The notes: generated by a model from the letters alone, not told the origin. Shown: positions 36,101 to 46,259, numbered from the stretch's first letter. The stretch is DNA of 64,000 nucleotides from Ohtaekwangia sp035628875 (GCA_035628875.1 DASPIZ010000135.1:1-64000); one strand, 5' to 3'. Numbers and translations are program-made.

Positions 36101-38145
36101 AGGTCGATATAAAAACTATCGTATTTCAAAGTAAATCCCTTTCCGCTGATCTCGAAATTTCCAGCGTTGATGGTTCCGTTGAATTTAATATCTCTGTTTT
36201 CCAGTAGCGTAATCACACTGCTATCCGGCTTAATTCTTACGTTCAAAGAGTCACTCACGCGGAATTCCTCTACGCCCCGTACAGTCATGTAATTATCTTT
36301 GAAGTTGAGCGATGCATTCGGAAAGCTGTCGATCACGGAAAGTATCTTCAGGTTGTCGTAATCCATCTCACCTTTGTAACCTTTATAAATCGTAACGAGT
36401 TTTTCCTTCACGGTAACCTGGTCCATACGGGGATTATAATATAATAATCCCTTTTCGCTTAAGAACTGTATAGCCGCTTTAATATCACGTGCATCCAACC
36501 CGGTGGCTACTGTAATATCACCCGAATAAAATTGCCGGGTATTATTCGCGATACAATAGTTGGCAAAAACCGCCACAGGGTGAAATCTAAATCCTTCGCC
36601 TTTCAGTAAACGAAAATCTTCGGGATCATAGTAGTCGGTAGATTCAATAACCAACGGTATGGTATTTCGCGCACCCTCGATCTGTAGGTTCATGCTATCG
36701 GTGCTCATATTCCACCGGATTAAATCAACTGCGAAATCGATATTATAAAAAGATGATGAATACGGCGAGTGCTTCATTGTACCCTTATCTTTCCTTACAA
36801 TGAGTTGCTGTATTGAATCACCACTATAGGAATACTTCATACGCACAGCAGGATGTGTAATGGAATCGCGACGATGATAAATACTGATCTTTGCCTTATT
36901 GGAAAAAATGGCTGATGGTACAAACTGAAAGGTGGCAGACCTGGCTGTAAATTTTTTTTCTCCCTCACGAAACACTTCAATGCGTGATTCTTCTCCACTG
37001 ACTGATGCACTGGTTATTTTATTTCCAATAAGGCCAAAACCGCCGGTATATTTTACATTTTCATCGGCAATCCCTTCAATAGCGAGCGAAGTCTGGTAAG
37101 ATTTAAACCGGGGATACGTCGAAAGCACAGAATCTTTTCGCGAGATGGATTTAAATTCAAATACGCCATGAATAAATCCTGGTGTTTTGCCTTCGTATTT
37201 AAGTTTGGCAAGATCAATTTTTAATTCGGGCCTGTTTACTTTGAAATTGTATTGTGTAAACGTACAAGTTACTACATCTGGTCCCAACCCTGCTGATGTC
37301 CAGTCAAAGGTCCCATTTTCACCCACAAAAATATTATCCCGAAGAGAAAGCGCACCTTTGGTATCGGTAAGGAAAACAGAGTCGTAACGGGTAATAAAAT
37401 TCAGCGTGACTTTGTCAAACCGGATAACCGGTCCTTCTATAATAGGCTGAGGTGGAGGATTCATCCATAGCGGAGCATCCGAAAAAATATTTTCAGCAGG
37501 TTGTTCCTGGTATTCATCTGAAGAATATAACGGGTCTTCTTCATTCATCGGAAATGATTCCGATTCATTCATTGGGAAACTTTCTTCTGATTCATCTGCC
37601 GGAGTCGTTTCAGGAACAGGATCACTTAAATCAAACGAAGGAGCCGGTGTTATGTATTCGAACGTATAAATATCATCGCGTGCGGCTAAGCGGAAAGTTT
37701 TATCCGAGTACAAAGTGCGTGTCTGAAAGAATTGCCGTGTTGTTTTAAGAAAAAGCTGAACGCGGGCCGGATTTTCATGATTTAAAACCTGGGTTGTAAC
37801 CTCCAGAAACGCATTGATTTTTGAAGCATCCGCTTGTTCTACTGTTACCGCATTGGCAACAGCGCCGAAGTAATTGATCATCCCTGGTTTTAGCGAGATT
37901 CTTTTTTTTCGCATTAACCGCACGTGATCCTGAATAAGGGTCTGCTGATTGGAATTCAGTCCGGGCCAGGCTGTGGCGAAGGCTGATCCTATCACCGTGG
38001 CATCAACACTCCGTGTATTTTCAAGCACAACCCGGATACTATCCGGAAAACTAAGCGGCACGGCTAAGTTATCGGCTTGCTGCGCGTTTGCTATAGCTAC
38101 CGAAAACAGGAATAATAATAGGAAATATGCCTTAATCTGGTTCAC
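33133..38145 (-). CDS. Giant secreted protein of unknown function
   Basis: 1670 residues. A signal peptide (YFLLLFLFSVAIANAQ) starts at a GTG codon. An N-terminal region of 180 residues is followed by an Asp/Glu/Pro-rich linker (about 185-235), then about 1300 residues of short beta strands with recurring phrases such as NFKDNYMTVRGVEEFRVSD, YNAEKAVYDLKTQELKVSG and ENAKIGTLTNTTIVLDTLNGYH. These recall the stacked strands of OstA/LptA-type jelly rolls, which is only an impression. The last 70 residues are charged low-complexity (KEKGRRRKKR, then EEPQEKIP and DEGF). No T9SS domain or transmembrane helix. Its likely place is the periplasm or outer-membrane inner face. It is transcribed alone. 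Confidence 0.75.
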   Translation of the reverse strand: MNQIKAYFLLLFLFSVAIANAQQADNLAVPLSFPDSIRVVLENTRSVDATVIGSAFATAWPGLNSNQQTLIQDHVRLMRKKRISLKPGMINYFGAVANAVTVEQADASKINAFLEVTTQVLNHENPARVQLFLKTTRQFFQTRTLYSDKTFRLAARDDIYTFEYITPAPSFDLSDPVPETTPADESEESFPMNESESFPMNEEDPLYSSDEYQEQPAENIFSDAPLWMNPPPQPIIEGPVIRFDKVTLNFITRYDSVFLTDTKGALSLRDNIFVGENGTFDWTSAGLGPDVVTCTFTQYNFKVNRPELKIDLAKLKYEGKTPGFIHGVFEFKSISRKDSVLSTYPRFKSYQTSLAIEGIADENVKYTGGFGLIGNKITSASVSGEESRIEVFREGEKKFTARSATFQFVPSAIFSNKAKISIYHRRDSITHPAVRMKYSYSGDSIQQLIVRKDKGTMKHSPYSSSFYNIDFAVDLIRWNMSTDSMNLQIEGARNTIPLVIESTDYYDPEDFRLLKGEGFRFHPVAVFANYCIANNTRQFYSGDITVATGLDARDIKAAIQFLSEKGLLYYNPRMDQVTVKEKLVTIYKGYKGEMDYDNLKILSVIDSFPNASLNFKDNYMTVRGVEEFRVSDSLNVRIKPDSSVITLLENRDIKFNGTINAGNFEISGKGFTLKYDSFYIDLSQIDSINFFVMEKNSRGQSIRRKINNSMVGADSAAAAIGGLGDVSRSSGTLFISRANNKSGKLKIPNFPRLDASTGGAIYFDRREVLDGAYDRSMFFVVPPFKLDSLNDADPSSINFDGTFVSSGMFPKFEEKLHTQPDKSLGFTHNIPSEGYPLYEGDANMTGSLSMDNRGLRGSGSIKFLASTVSSQDFIFYPDSVIARGDQAIIEEKQFGDVMFPEAKLTNYDMKWYPKEDNMKLKNLNAPFEFYNATAQMRGTVTISKEGVGGAGKFETRGTELISRYMNFTSNEFRARHARFKVKSEDPNKPLLTGTDVRMRFNLEENYAELSPEVAGVAAMDFPYAQFKTSIPKMRWDLNEQKITMNKEPDQPLEDSYFYTTRKDLDSLHFNAEKAVYDLKTQELKVSGIPYITVADARITPENNEVLILENAKIGTLTNTTIVLDTLNGYHLLTEGVVDIISRKEFSGYATYQYVNFLADTFAIKMTDFHLEPIEVPEDGKERGNRRKTSAASLQTVATGAVTEKDLMVLGAAMFYKGDMKMFATRPALQLTGYVKLDIKNIKNYNSWIKYDQTGDETEVQIDFAKAVDEEGEPVNAGLHFSNVDNELYITFLNEKRSEDDDDFFTPGGMLHYDTATQEFKIEDMEKASGKTLAGKVFAYHDIDRKVRFEGPVKIFRGSKDFNVTATAIGQGNMETNEIRLNSFLMLDTNVPTSAFDIMANELQEVIKNEGADEGLGDQTELLYKIADIVGEEVVKDYEQRSLQQYASLTTIPQLIKPLVLSNVNLKWSPQHKAFYSEGKIGVSNIMKYDINGGFDGFLEIKKNEDGSPVFHLFFKASPEAWYYFGFEDNRLLVYAYNSEFNTMISKRSNAGKAKIGEVAFIPGTEEETLSFINRFRKTYYGIDFPYDLHEGVSAPSEMPYQPPVTDGPPVEATPDASDEQPAVGTDKPVEKEKGRRRKKRSEEPQEKIPVTDENQEPPKDEEIAPEDEGF

Positions 38146-38300
38146 AAAACTAAAAACCTTGAAATTCGGAAATAATGAATAAATAAGCTAAAAACCCTTC
38201 CACGTCTTAACGTTGATGTAAGAAAAAACGTGTTAATCAGGAAGCTTATTAATTCCTTCAGAAAGCAGGAAGCCAAAATGGGCACCCCTACCTGAATTTA

Positions 38301-39563
38301 CTACGCGTTCAGGGCATGCGGTTGTGGCTGGTGAATGACGGGGAGCGAGATGATAAAGGTTGACCCTTCGCCTATTTTGCTACGGGCGGAAATGTAGCCA
38401 TTGTGTTGTTCGACGATTTTTTTACATAACGCCAGCCCGATCCCGGTACCTTCAAATTCTGAATTACGGTGAAGACGTTTAAACATGCCAAAGATCTCTT
38501 CCGCATATCGCTGGTCAAAACCGATACCGTTATCCTGAATGAAAATGCGACAATAGCGTTTGGTAAACTGATCGTTTGCCAGGCTCTCATTGTGATTTAC
38601 ATCTGCATTGATGATAATCTTAGGGACCGTCGTTTTCTTACTATACTTCAGCGCATTGCCAATGAGATTCTGAAACAACGGCTTTATCAAACCGGGGTTA
38701 ACCCTCAACTTCGGTAGTATCGACAACTCCACGAGCGCATTCCGTTCTTTGACATCATCTTCCATTTCGACAAGCACTTCGCTAACGATCTTGTTAAGAT
38801 CACAATCGACGAGCTCCACTTTTTCGGAAGATAGTTTAGAAAACGTCAGGATATCCGTAATCAGATTTTGCATGCGTTCAGCCGCCTTCTGAATGCGAAA
38901 CAGATTTGATTTACCGTCGTCATCCAGTTGCTCCTTGTACTTCACAAAGAGGCGATCGCTAAACGTACGGATCTTTCGCAACGGTTCCTGTAAATCATGG
39001 GAAGCCATAAAAGCAAAACGATCAAGATCTTTATTAGCCGATTCAAGGCTCGCAATGTTTTCCAGTAATTGCTTATTGAGCTGTCTCACCTTCTCTTCAG
39101 AAGCCATACGTTCCTGGATCTCGAGCTCAAGGCTTTTATTAATTGCCACAAGCTTCTTTTCCTGCACCATCAACTGAAGATTCTTCTTATACAGATCGAT
39201 CAGAACGGAGACCTTGGCTCGCAGGACATCCGGATTTATCGGTTTGTAAATATAATCGACAGCCCCCGCCTTGTATCCTTTGTACATATTTTCATCACCG
39301 TAGTTATTGGCGGTAATGAAAATAATAGGAATGTGTTTTAGCTTTTCGCGTTCATAAATGAGGGATGCAGTTTCAAAGCCGTTTAAATTCGGCATTTTAA
39401 CATCCATCATAATCATGGCAAAATCATATTCCTGTAAAAGAATCTTCAACGCCTGACGACCCGAATTTGCTTTTACGAGATTGTAGCCATCCGGCTCAAG
39501 GATTGTTTCAATGGATAACAAATTATCCTCTCGATCATCTACGACTAAAATTTTAGGTTGCAT
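38301..39563 (-). CDS. Response-regulator/histidine-kinase hybrid
   Basis: 420 residues, soluble. Receiver at 1-120 with phospho-acceptor Asp54 (MMDVKMPNLNG), a coiled-coil linker at about 125-185, HisKA with His189 (ASHDLQEPLRKI), and HATPase with NALKYSKK, DNGIGFD and GTGIGLALCKK. The receiver-first design suits phosphate control of the kinase by another protein. It is 11 bases downstream of the poly-HAMP hybrid kinase and so in one operon. The order suggests that one kinase feeds the receiver of this one. Confidence 0.93.
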   Translation of the reverse strand: MQPKILVVDDREDNLLSIETILEPDGYNLVKANSGRQALKILLQEYDFAMIMMDVKMPNLNGFETASLIYEREKLKHIPIIFITANNYGDENMYKGYKAGAVDYIYKPINPDVLRAKVSVLIDLYKKNLQLMVQEKKLVAINKSLELEIQERMASEEKVRQLNKQLLENIASLESANKDLDRFAFMASHDLQEPLRKIRTFSDRLFVKYKEQLDDDGKSNLFRIQKAAERMQNLITDILTFSKLSSEKVELVDCDLNKIVSEVLVEMEDDVKERNALVELSILPKLRVNPGLIKPLFQNLIGNALKYSKKTTVPKIIINADVNHNESLANDQFTKRYCRIFIQDNGIGFDQRYAEEIFGMFKRLHRNSEFEGTGIGLALCKKIVEQHNGYISARSKIGEGSTFIISLPVIHQPQPHALNA

Positions 39564-39574
39564 CTGAATCCCTG

Positions 39575-42500
39575 TTATTTACAAAACCATAATCGCATCA
39601 ACGACAGAAGCTGATCAATTTTAAGTGGCTTCGTGATGTAATCGGAAGCACCCGCCTCGATACATTTCTGACGATCCCCTTTCATTGCTTTAGCTGTTAC
39701 TGCGATAATTGGCAAGGTATTATTCTTATGTTCTCTCCTGATCTTTTGTGTGGTCTCATATCCGTCCATTTCAGGCATCATGATATCCATGAGTACCATA
39801 TCAATTTTTGGATTTTCATTTAACAACTGAATTGCTTCATGACCGCTTTCCGCTGTAATGACATTAATGTTGAACCGTTCGAACACCGTAGTGAGCGCGA
39901 ATAAATTACGAACATCATCATCCACCACCAGGATATTTTTATTACTCAAAATATCCTCTTTGTTCCGAATGTTTTCAATGATCCGCCGTTTATCCTGGGC
40001 AAGATCTTTGTGATTGATATGAAGATGAGAGACGGTTTGTTCCAGCAGTTGATCAATTGAATTTGCACCTTTCAACAAAACGGAATTGGAATTATCAGAA
40101 AGCTGCTTCATTTCAGTCTTATTGAAATCACGTGCCGAGTAAACTATCACCGGTGTCAGTTTTTTCTTTTCCTTATCTACCTTCTGCACCAGGTCACGGC
40201 CTTCCATATCGGGCAAGGTGTAATCGAGAATCACACAATCAAAATCTGTTGACCGTATTGAATGAAGTGCATCCTCCGCGGTAGAGGCAATGGTAACATC
40301 CATTAGATTATCCTGAAGCATCTTCACGATCTGCGATGAATCAACTTCATTATCTTCTACCACGAGTATCTTTTTCTTGTCTTTCTTATCATGCTCCACA
40401 ATGTCGTCGAATAACCCGGAGAGTAAATCATTATCGATGGGTTTGAGTAAAAAGCTTCTTGCACCGCGCTTAAGCGCAAGGAGTCGATTCTCTTCACCAG
40501 AGATCACATGTATTGGAATATGACGGTAGATCAGATCATTTCGCAGCAGGTCAATGATCTTCCATCCGCTGGTGTCTGAAAGTCTTACATCAAGTGTGAT
40601 GGCAATCGGTGATACACGGTTAATGAATTCAAATACTTCCAGGTAGTTGGTGGCCAACATCGCCTTAAGCCCATAATCATGTGCTTTTTCAATCAGGATC
40701 TTTCCAAATCTGAAATCGTCTTCTACAATAAGCACAACCTTATCATTGGGTTGGATGTTGTTGCGATCGTCACCTGTTTCATTGATCATTTCACTGACCA
40801 GTTCGAGGTGATGGTTTTCAATACCTTCATTGGTAATCCGCAATGAATTAATAAGATCATCTATCTTTCCTTCAGAACCTTCAGCATCGGTTTGCTTGAG
40901 AATTTTAATACCACCGGAGTTGCTACTTTTGGCGGAAGAATACCAATCCAACGGTAGGTATAGTGTAAATGTACTGCCTACGCCAGGCGTGCTATCCAAT
41001 TCAATAGTGCCACCTAGCAGATCTGCCAATCCGCGGCTGATAGAAAGTCCTAATCCGGTGCCACCATACTTACGACTGGTCGACCCTTCCGCCTGTTGAA
41101 ACGCCTCAAAAATAATGAGTTGCTTTTCCTGCGGTATACCAATACCAGTGTCGCTAATGGAGAAGCCTACCACTTTATTCGCAGCATTCAACGCCATGGT
41201 ACCTTGTTTCCATTCGTTTTTACTCGCCTGGAATATTTTCAGTTTTACTTGTCCCTTCTCGGTAAACTTAAAGGCATTGGATAACAAGTTCTTCAGAATC
41301 TGATTAAGTCGTTGTAAGTCGGTATCCATTGCGGAAGGCAATTCAGAATCCATTTCGATCTGGAACCGAAGATTGCGTGCTTCGGAAATTGGTTTGAATG
41401 TAGTTTCAACGAAACTGGCAATTTCGGCAATAGGAACAGGAGAAATGTTGGCTGAAATAAAGCCACTTTCAATCTTGGAGAGATCCAGGATATCGTTGAT
41501 CAGCTGAATGAGGTCATCACCACAGGAGTGAATCGTTTTCGCATACCGGATTTGCTTTTCGTTGAGATTACCTTCAGCATTTTCATATAATTGCTGTGCT
41601 AGAATAAGCAAGCTGTTCAACGGTGTACGCAATTCATGCGACATATTGGCCAGGAACTCTGATTTGTATTTTGAAGTGAGGGTAAGCTGTTCGGCTTTTT
41701 CTTCCAGTGACTTACGGGCTTCCTCAACTTCTTTATTTTTCGCCTCCACTTCCTCCTTCTGTTTTACCAGAAGAAGGGCCTTATCCTGGAGTTCATCGTT
41801 TGTTCTACGCAGTTCCTCCTGCTGTACCTTAAGCTCACTGGCAAGCGATTGCGATTGTGCAAGCAATTCTTCTGTACGTGTATTGGTTTCAATCGTGTTT
41901 AATACAATACCAATACTTTCTGTTACCTGGCTTAAGAAGTCAATGTGCGTTTCACTCAAAGCATCAAGTGAAGCCAGTTCAATAACGGCTTTCACATTAT
42001 TCTCAAATAACACCGGCAGGATGATCAGGTTTGTCGGCTTAATCTTGCCAAGGCCGGAATTAATTTTAATGTATCCTTGTGGTACGTTCGTGATCAGGAT
42101 TTTTTCTTTTTCAAAAGCACACTGACCTACTAATCCTTCTCCGATAGCAAATTCCTGCGGAACGTTTTTCTCTTCTTTATATGCATAAGAGGCAAAGAGT
42201 TTAAGTTTAACATCATTGCCCATTTCATTTTGACCCAGAATATAAAACGCGCCAAAATGGGCGTTCACTACTTGCGCCATTTCAGAAAGAATTCGTTTTG
42301 TAACGGTGTTGAGGTCACGTTGCCCCTGCAACATTTGCGTAAACTTCGCGAGGTTAGATTTCAACCAGTCTTGATCCTGATTCCGCAATGTGGTTTCACG
42401 CAGGTTGGTGATCATCTGGTTGATTGTATCTTTCAACGCTTCCAATTCTCCTTTGGCATCTACGCGAATGGTTCGTGTTAAATCGCCTTTCGTTACAGCA

Positions 42501-45500
42501 GAAGCCACTTCGGAGATGGAACGCACCTGGGTCGTTAAATTCGCCGCGAGCTGGTTTACATTTTCAGTAAGATCTTTCCAGGTTCCGGAAGCACCAGGCA
42601 CACTGGCTTGTCCACCCAATCGTCCTTCCACACCAACTTCACGTGCTACTGTCGTTACCTGATCAGCAAAAACTGCCAGGGTATCAATCATTTCATTGAT
42701 GGTATCTGTAAGTTGCGCGAGTTCACCGAGGGCATTGATGGATAATTTTTGTTTCAGATTTCCTTTTGCAACAGATGTCACTACTTTCGCAATACCCCGG
42801 ACCTGGCCCGTTAAGTTGGAAGCCATCTGATTAACGGAGTCTGTAAGATCTTTCCACGTACCGGCTACACCTCTTACTTCGGCCTGACCACCGAGCTTCC
42901 CTTCTGTTCCTACCTCCCGGGCTACACGCGTTACTTCAAATGCAAAAGAGTTCAACTGTTCCACCATGGTGTTTACGGTGTTTTTTAGTTCCAACATCTC
43001 CCCCCGTACATCAACCGTAATTTTTTTGGATAGATCTCCGTTCGCCACCGCAGTTGTTACCCCGGCAATGTTACGTACCTGATCGGTAAGGTTACCCGCC
43101 ATTCCATTCACGGAATCGGTAAGGTCTTTCCATGTACCCGCTACACCGGGCACGAAAGCTTGTCCGCCGAGCTTACCGTCTGTTCCTACCTCCCTGGCTA
43201 CACGCGTTACCTCAGAGGCAAAGCCGCGAAGCTGATCCACCATAGTGTTAAGCGTTTCCTTCAATTGCAAGATCTCCCCACGGACGTCCACCGTAATCTT
43301 CTTAGATAAATCTCCATTTGCCACAGCAACTGCCACATCCGCAATGTTTCTGATCTGTGCAGTAAGATTACCCGCCATCTGATTCACGGAGTCGGTCAAT
43401 CCTTTCCAAACACCAGCTACTCCTTTCACGGTAGCCTGACCGCCAAGTTTACCTTCTGAACCCACTTCGCTTGCTACACGGGTTACTTCAGAAGCAAAAG
43501 AGTTAAGCTGATCCACCATGGTATTGATGGTATTTTTCAATTCCAGCATTTCCCCTTTAACATCCACCGTGATTTTTTTAGAAAGATCTCCTTTCGCCAC
43601 AGCGGTTGTTACCTCGGCGATGTTACGTACCTGATTCGTCAGGTTATCGGCCATTTTGTTTACGGAATCGGTAAGATCTTTCCAGGTACCACCTACACCG
43701 GGCACATCTGCCTGCCCACCCAACTGGCCTTCGGAACCTACCTCCCTGGCTACACGCGTTACTTCAGAACCAAACGAATTCAACTGATCCACCATCGTAT
43801 TGATGGTATTCTTTAATTCCAACATTTCACCCCGAACATCCACGGCGATTTTTTTAGAGAGGTCACCTTTCGCCACAGCGGTTGTTACCTCTGCAATATT
43901 TCGCACCTGGTTTGTCAGGTTGGATGCCATTTGATTCACCGAATCAGTTAAGTCTTTCCACGTTCCGCCAACACCTGGCACATTGGCCTGGCCTCCCAAT
44001 TGTCCATCGGAACCCACCTCACGTGCCACTCGCGTTACCTCAGACGAGAATGAGTTTAATTGATCCACCATGGTGTTGATGGTATTTTTTAACTCAAGAA
44101 GTTCGCCCTTTGCATCAACCGTGATCTTCTTCGATAAATCTCCTTTCGCCACGGCCGTAGTTACACCGGCGATGTTACGAACCTGTGCAGTGAGGTTACC
44201 AGCCATTTGGTTTACTGAATCGGTAAGGTCTTTCCATACACCACCCACACCTTTCACCGTTGCCTGACCACCCAATTTTCCTTCTGTACCAACCTCCAGG
44301 GCTACGCGCGTTACTTCAGAACCAAATGAGTTCAACTGATCCACCATCGTATTGATCGTGTTTTTCAATTCCAACATCTCACCCCGTACATCAACTGTAA
44401 TTTTTTTTGACAAGTCACCATTCGCCACCGCAGTTGTTACACCAGCGATGTTTCGAACCTGACCAGTAAGATTGGAGGCCATTTGGTTTACGGAATCGGT
44501 AAGGTCCTTCCAGATTCCACCCACGCCTTTCACCGTTGCCTGACCCCCTAATTTCCCTTCGGTACCTACCTCCAGGGCTACACGCGTTACCTCAGAGCCA
44601 AAGGAGTTTAATTGATCCACCATCGTATTAATGGTGTTTTTTAATTCCAGCATTTCGCCGCGTACATCAACCGTGATTTTTTTAGACAAATCACCATTCG
44701 CCACCGCAGTTGTTACACCGGCGATGTTTCGAACCTGGTTAGTAAGATTACCTGCCATTTCGTTTACTGAATCGGTAAGATCCTTCCATGTTCCGCCAAC
44801 GCCTGGCACATCCGCCTGGCCGCCCAACTGACCTTCGGAGCCTACTTCTCGTGCAACACGAGTAACCTCAGATGAAAATGAATTCAACTGATCAACCATC
44901 GTGTTGATCGTATTTTTTAATTCAAGCAATTCGCCTTTTGCATCAACCGTAATTTTTTTTGAGAGATCACCTTTGGCTACAGCAGTCGTTACCCCCGCGA
45001 TATTCCGTACCTGCGCCGTAAGGTTACCCGCCATTTGATTCACGGAATCGGTAAGGTCTTTCCATACACCACCCACTCCTCTTACAGTAGCTTGTCCGCC
45101 CAAACGGCCTTCGGTTCCTACTTCCAGGGCAACCCTTGTGACTTCAGATCCAAATGAATTAAGCTGATCGACCATGGTGTTGATGGTATTTTTCAATTCG
45201 AGCATTTCGCCCTTCACATCCACGGTAATTTTTTTTGACAGATTACCACGTGCAATCGCGGTGGTTACTTCTGCAATATTTCTAACCTGACTGGTAAGGT
45301 TTCCGGCCATTTGGTTTACTGAGTCTGTAAGATCTTTCCAAACACCCCCGACGCCTTTTACCTTGGCTTGTCCACCGAGTTTACCTTCAGAACCTACCTC
45401 CCTGGCTACACGCGTTACTTCCATCGAGAAGAGGTTCAGCTGCTTCACCATGTAATTCACTTCCTGGGCAATGCGGGCAAATTCACCCTGAAGTTTGTGT

Positions 45501-46015
45501 CCGCTGATTTCTTCCGGCATCTCTTGCGAGAGATTTCCTTTTGCCACCGAACTGATTACGTGCGCAATTTCAATGGTAGGATGAACAAGATCCGAGATCA
45601 GTACATTTAGCGAGTCTACACCTTTACTCCATGATCCATGGGAATTTGGTAGCTCGATACGTTCCGTTAGCTTTCCCTGTTTTCCAATTGTATTGCCCGC
45701 GCGGGTAAATTCTTCGGTCATACGGTCATTCATGGAAATGATATCATTTAAGGTATCACAAATCTTTCCAGTCAGACCCTCCTGATCGAGGGGCATCCGA
45801 ACCGTGAAATTTCCATTTTTTACTTCTGTGAGTACCCGCAAAAGTTCGCGACTATCGATGATAACATCTGCACGGTCATTGTACGCACCATTAGAGCTGA
45901 TGCGCTTACCTTGCGTTGATGTTCTTTTGATTTTTTTTGTAGCGACGGGCTTTGATATAACATCTACTTCTACTTGCGCTGACCTCTTTTTGTTTGCGCT
46001 TGGTTTTTTAGCCAT
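39575..46015 (-). CDS. Soluble poly-HAMP hybrid histidine kinase with GAF and three receivers
   Basis: 2146 residues, no membrane helix. Basic N-terminus; one divergent HAMP unit at about 60-220; 11 tandem units of exactly 92 residues from Val222 (each with WK[DG]LT[DE]xVNxMA and a KKITVDVRGEM HAMP core; total to about 1210); GAF domain about 1225-1375; coiled coil to 1450; HisKA with His1460 (NMSHELRTP); HATPase with NAFKFTEKG and GGTGLGLSISRG; three receivers, each with the Asp retained (LDVRLSD, LDYTLPD, MDIMMPE). This is the layout of fungal group III (Nik1/Os1) osmosensor kinases. The HAMP array reads an unknown cytoplasmic cue; the units are likely to be stacked coiled coils. Confidence 0.93.
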   Translation of the reverse strand: MAKKPSANKKRSAQVEVDVISKPVATKKIKRTSTQGKRISSNGAYNDRADVIIDSRELLRVLTEVKNGNFTVRMPLDQEGLTGKICDTLNDIISMNDRMTEEFTRAGNTIGKQGKLTERIELPNSHGSWSKGVDSLNVLISDLVHPTIEIAHVISSVAKGNLSQEMPEEISGHKLQGEFARIAQEVNYMVKQLNLFSMEVTRVAREVGSEGKLGGQAKVKGVGGVWKDLTDSVNQMAGNLTSQVRNIAEVTTAIARGNLSKKITVDVKGEMLELKNTINTMVDQLNSFGSEVTRVALEVGTEGRLGGQATVRGVGGVWKDLTDSVNQMAGNLTAQVRNIAGVTTAVAKGDLSKKITVDAKGELLELKNTINTMVDQLNSFSSEVTRVAREVGSEGQLGGQADVPGVGGTWKDLTDSVNEMAGNLTNQVRNIAGVTTAVANGDLSKKITVDVRGEMLELKNTINTMVDQLNSFGSEVTRVALEVGTEGKLGGQATVKGVGGIWKDLTDSVNQMASNLTGQVRNIAGVTTAVANGDLSKKITVDVRGEMLELKNTINTMVDQLNSFGSEVTRVALEVGTEGKLGGQATVKGVGGVWKDLTDSVNQMAGNLTAQVRNIAGVTTAVAKGDLSKKITVDAKGELLELKNTINTMVDQLNSFSSEVTRVAREVGSDGQLGGQANVPGVGGTWKDLTDSVNQMASNLTNQVRNIAEVTTAVAKGDLSKKIAVDVRGEMLELKNTINTMVDQLNSFGSEVTRVAREVGSEGQLGGQADVPGVGGTWKDLTDSVNKMADNLTNQVRNIAEVTTAVAKGDLSKKITVDVKGEMLELKNTINTMVDQLNSFASEVTRVASEVGSEGKLGGQATVKGVAGVWKGLTDSVNQMAGNLTAQIRNIADVAVAVANGDLSKKITVDVRGEILQLKETLNTMVDQLRGFASEVTRVAREVGTDGKLGGQAFVPGVAGTWKDLTDSVNGMAGNLTDQVRNIAGVTTAVANGDLSKKITVDVRGEMLELKNTVNTMVEQLNSFAFEVTRVAREVGTEGKLGGQAEVRGVAGTWKDLTDSVNQMASNLTGQVRGIAKVVTSVAKGNLKQKLSINALGELAQLTDTINEMIDTLAVFADQVTTVAREVGVEGRLGGQASVPGASGTWKDLTENVNQLAANLTTQVRSISEVASAVTKGDLTRTIRVDAKGELEALKDTINQMITNLRETTLRNQDQDWLKSNLAKFTQMLQGQRDLNTVTKRILSEMAQVVNAHFGAFYILGQNEMGNDVKLKLFASYAYKEEKNVPQEFAIGEGLVGQCAFEKEKILITNVPQGYIKINSGLGKIKPTNLIILPVLFENNVKAVIELASLDALSETHIDFLSQVTESIGIVLNTIETNTRTEELLAQSQSLASELKVQQEELRRTNDELQDKALLLVKQKEEVEAKNKEVEEARKSLEEKAEQLTLTSKYKSEFLANMSHELRTPLNSLLILAQQLYENAEGNLNEKQIRYAKTIHSCGDDLIQLINDILDLSKIESGFISANISPVPIAEIASFVETTFKPISEARNLRFQIEMDSELPSAMDTDLQRLNQILKNLLSNAFKFTEKGQVKLKIFQASKNEWKQGTMALNAANKVVGFSISDTGIGIPQEKQLIIFEAFQQAEGSTSRKYGGTGLGLSISRGLADLLGGTIELDSTPGVGSTFTLYLPLDWYSSAKSSNSGGIKILKQTDAEGSEGKIDDLINSLRITNEGIENHHLELVSEMINETGDDRNNIQPNDKVVLIVEDDFRFGKILIEKAHDYGLKAMLATNYLEVFEFINRVSPIAITLDVRLSDTSGWKIIDLLRNDLIYRHIPIHVISGEENRLLALKRGARSFLLKPIDNDLLSGLFDDIVEHDKKDKKKILVVEDNEVDSSQIVKMLQDNLMDVTIASTAEDALHSIRSTDFDCVILDYTLPDMEGRDLVQKVDKEKKKLTPVIVYSARDFNKTEMKQLSDNSNSVLLKGANSIDQLLEQTVSHLHINHKDLAQDKRRIIENIRNKEDILSNKNILVVDDDVRNLFALTTVFERFNINVITAESGHEAIQLLNENPKIDMVLMDIMMPEMDGYETTQKIRREHKNNTLPIIAVTAKAMKGDRQKCIEAGASDYITKPLKIDQLLSLMRLWFCK
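42592..45352 (-). repeat. 276-base tandem repeats coding for the HAMP array
   Basis: Ten full 276-base units plus a final shorter one lie inside the poly-HAMP kinase gene. Units 3 and 4 encode identical protein over about 70 residues, and units 2 and 5 differ at only two residues, while the DNA differs at many third codon positions. Confidence 0.9.
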
Positions 46016-46259
46016 GGGGTATCCGGAGTTTAAATAACTAAAGTAAAAAGAAAATGTAACAGCAGGAGAATTAGTTCTGCTTTATAAGTCATTAACTCGT
46101 TAAATTTTAATGAAGTATAAATAGCCTGTTGATTTTACTCCACAATGTAAATAAAAGATTAGCCGTTAAATTCTTATGCCAGCTAAAATCATTGAGTTTA
46201 TCGTAAAGAAAGAGTAATTATGAACTATGAAGCAAGTGTGTATTTCGTTATAGCTTAAC

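Noticed and set aside
41562..42125. 187-residue plus-strand frame inside the poly-HAMP kinase
   Set aside because: Ser/Cys-rich antisense translation of the coiled-coil and GAF region; no independent coding signal.
42592..45352. Possible CRISPR or satellite array
   Set aside because: The 276-base periodic units are coding HAMP domains in a continuous frame, with no spacers.
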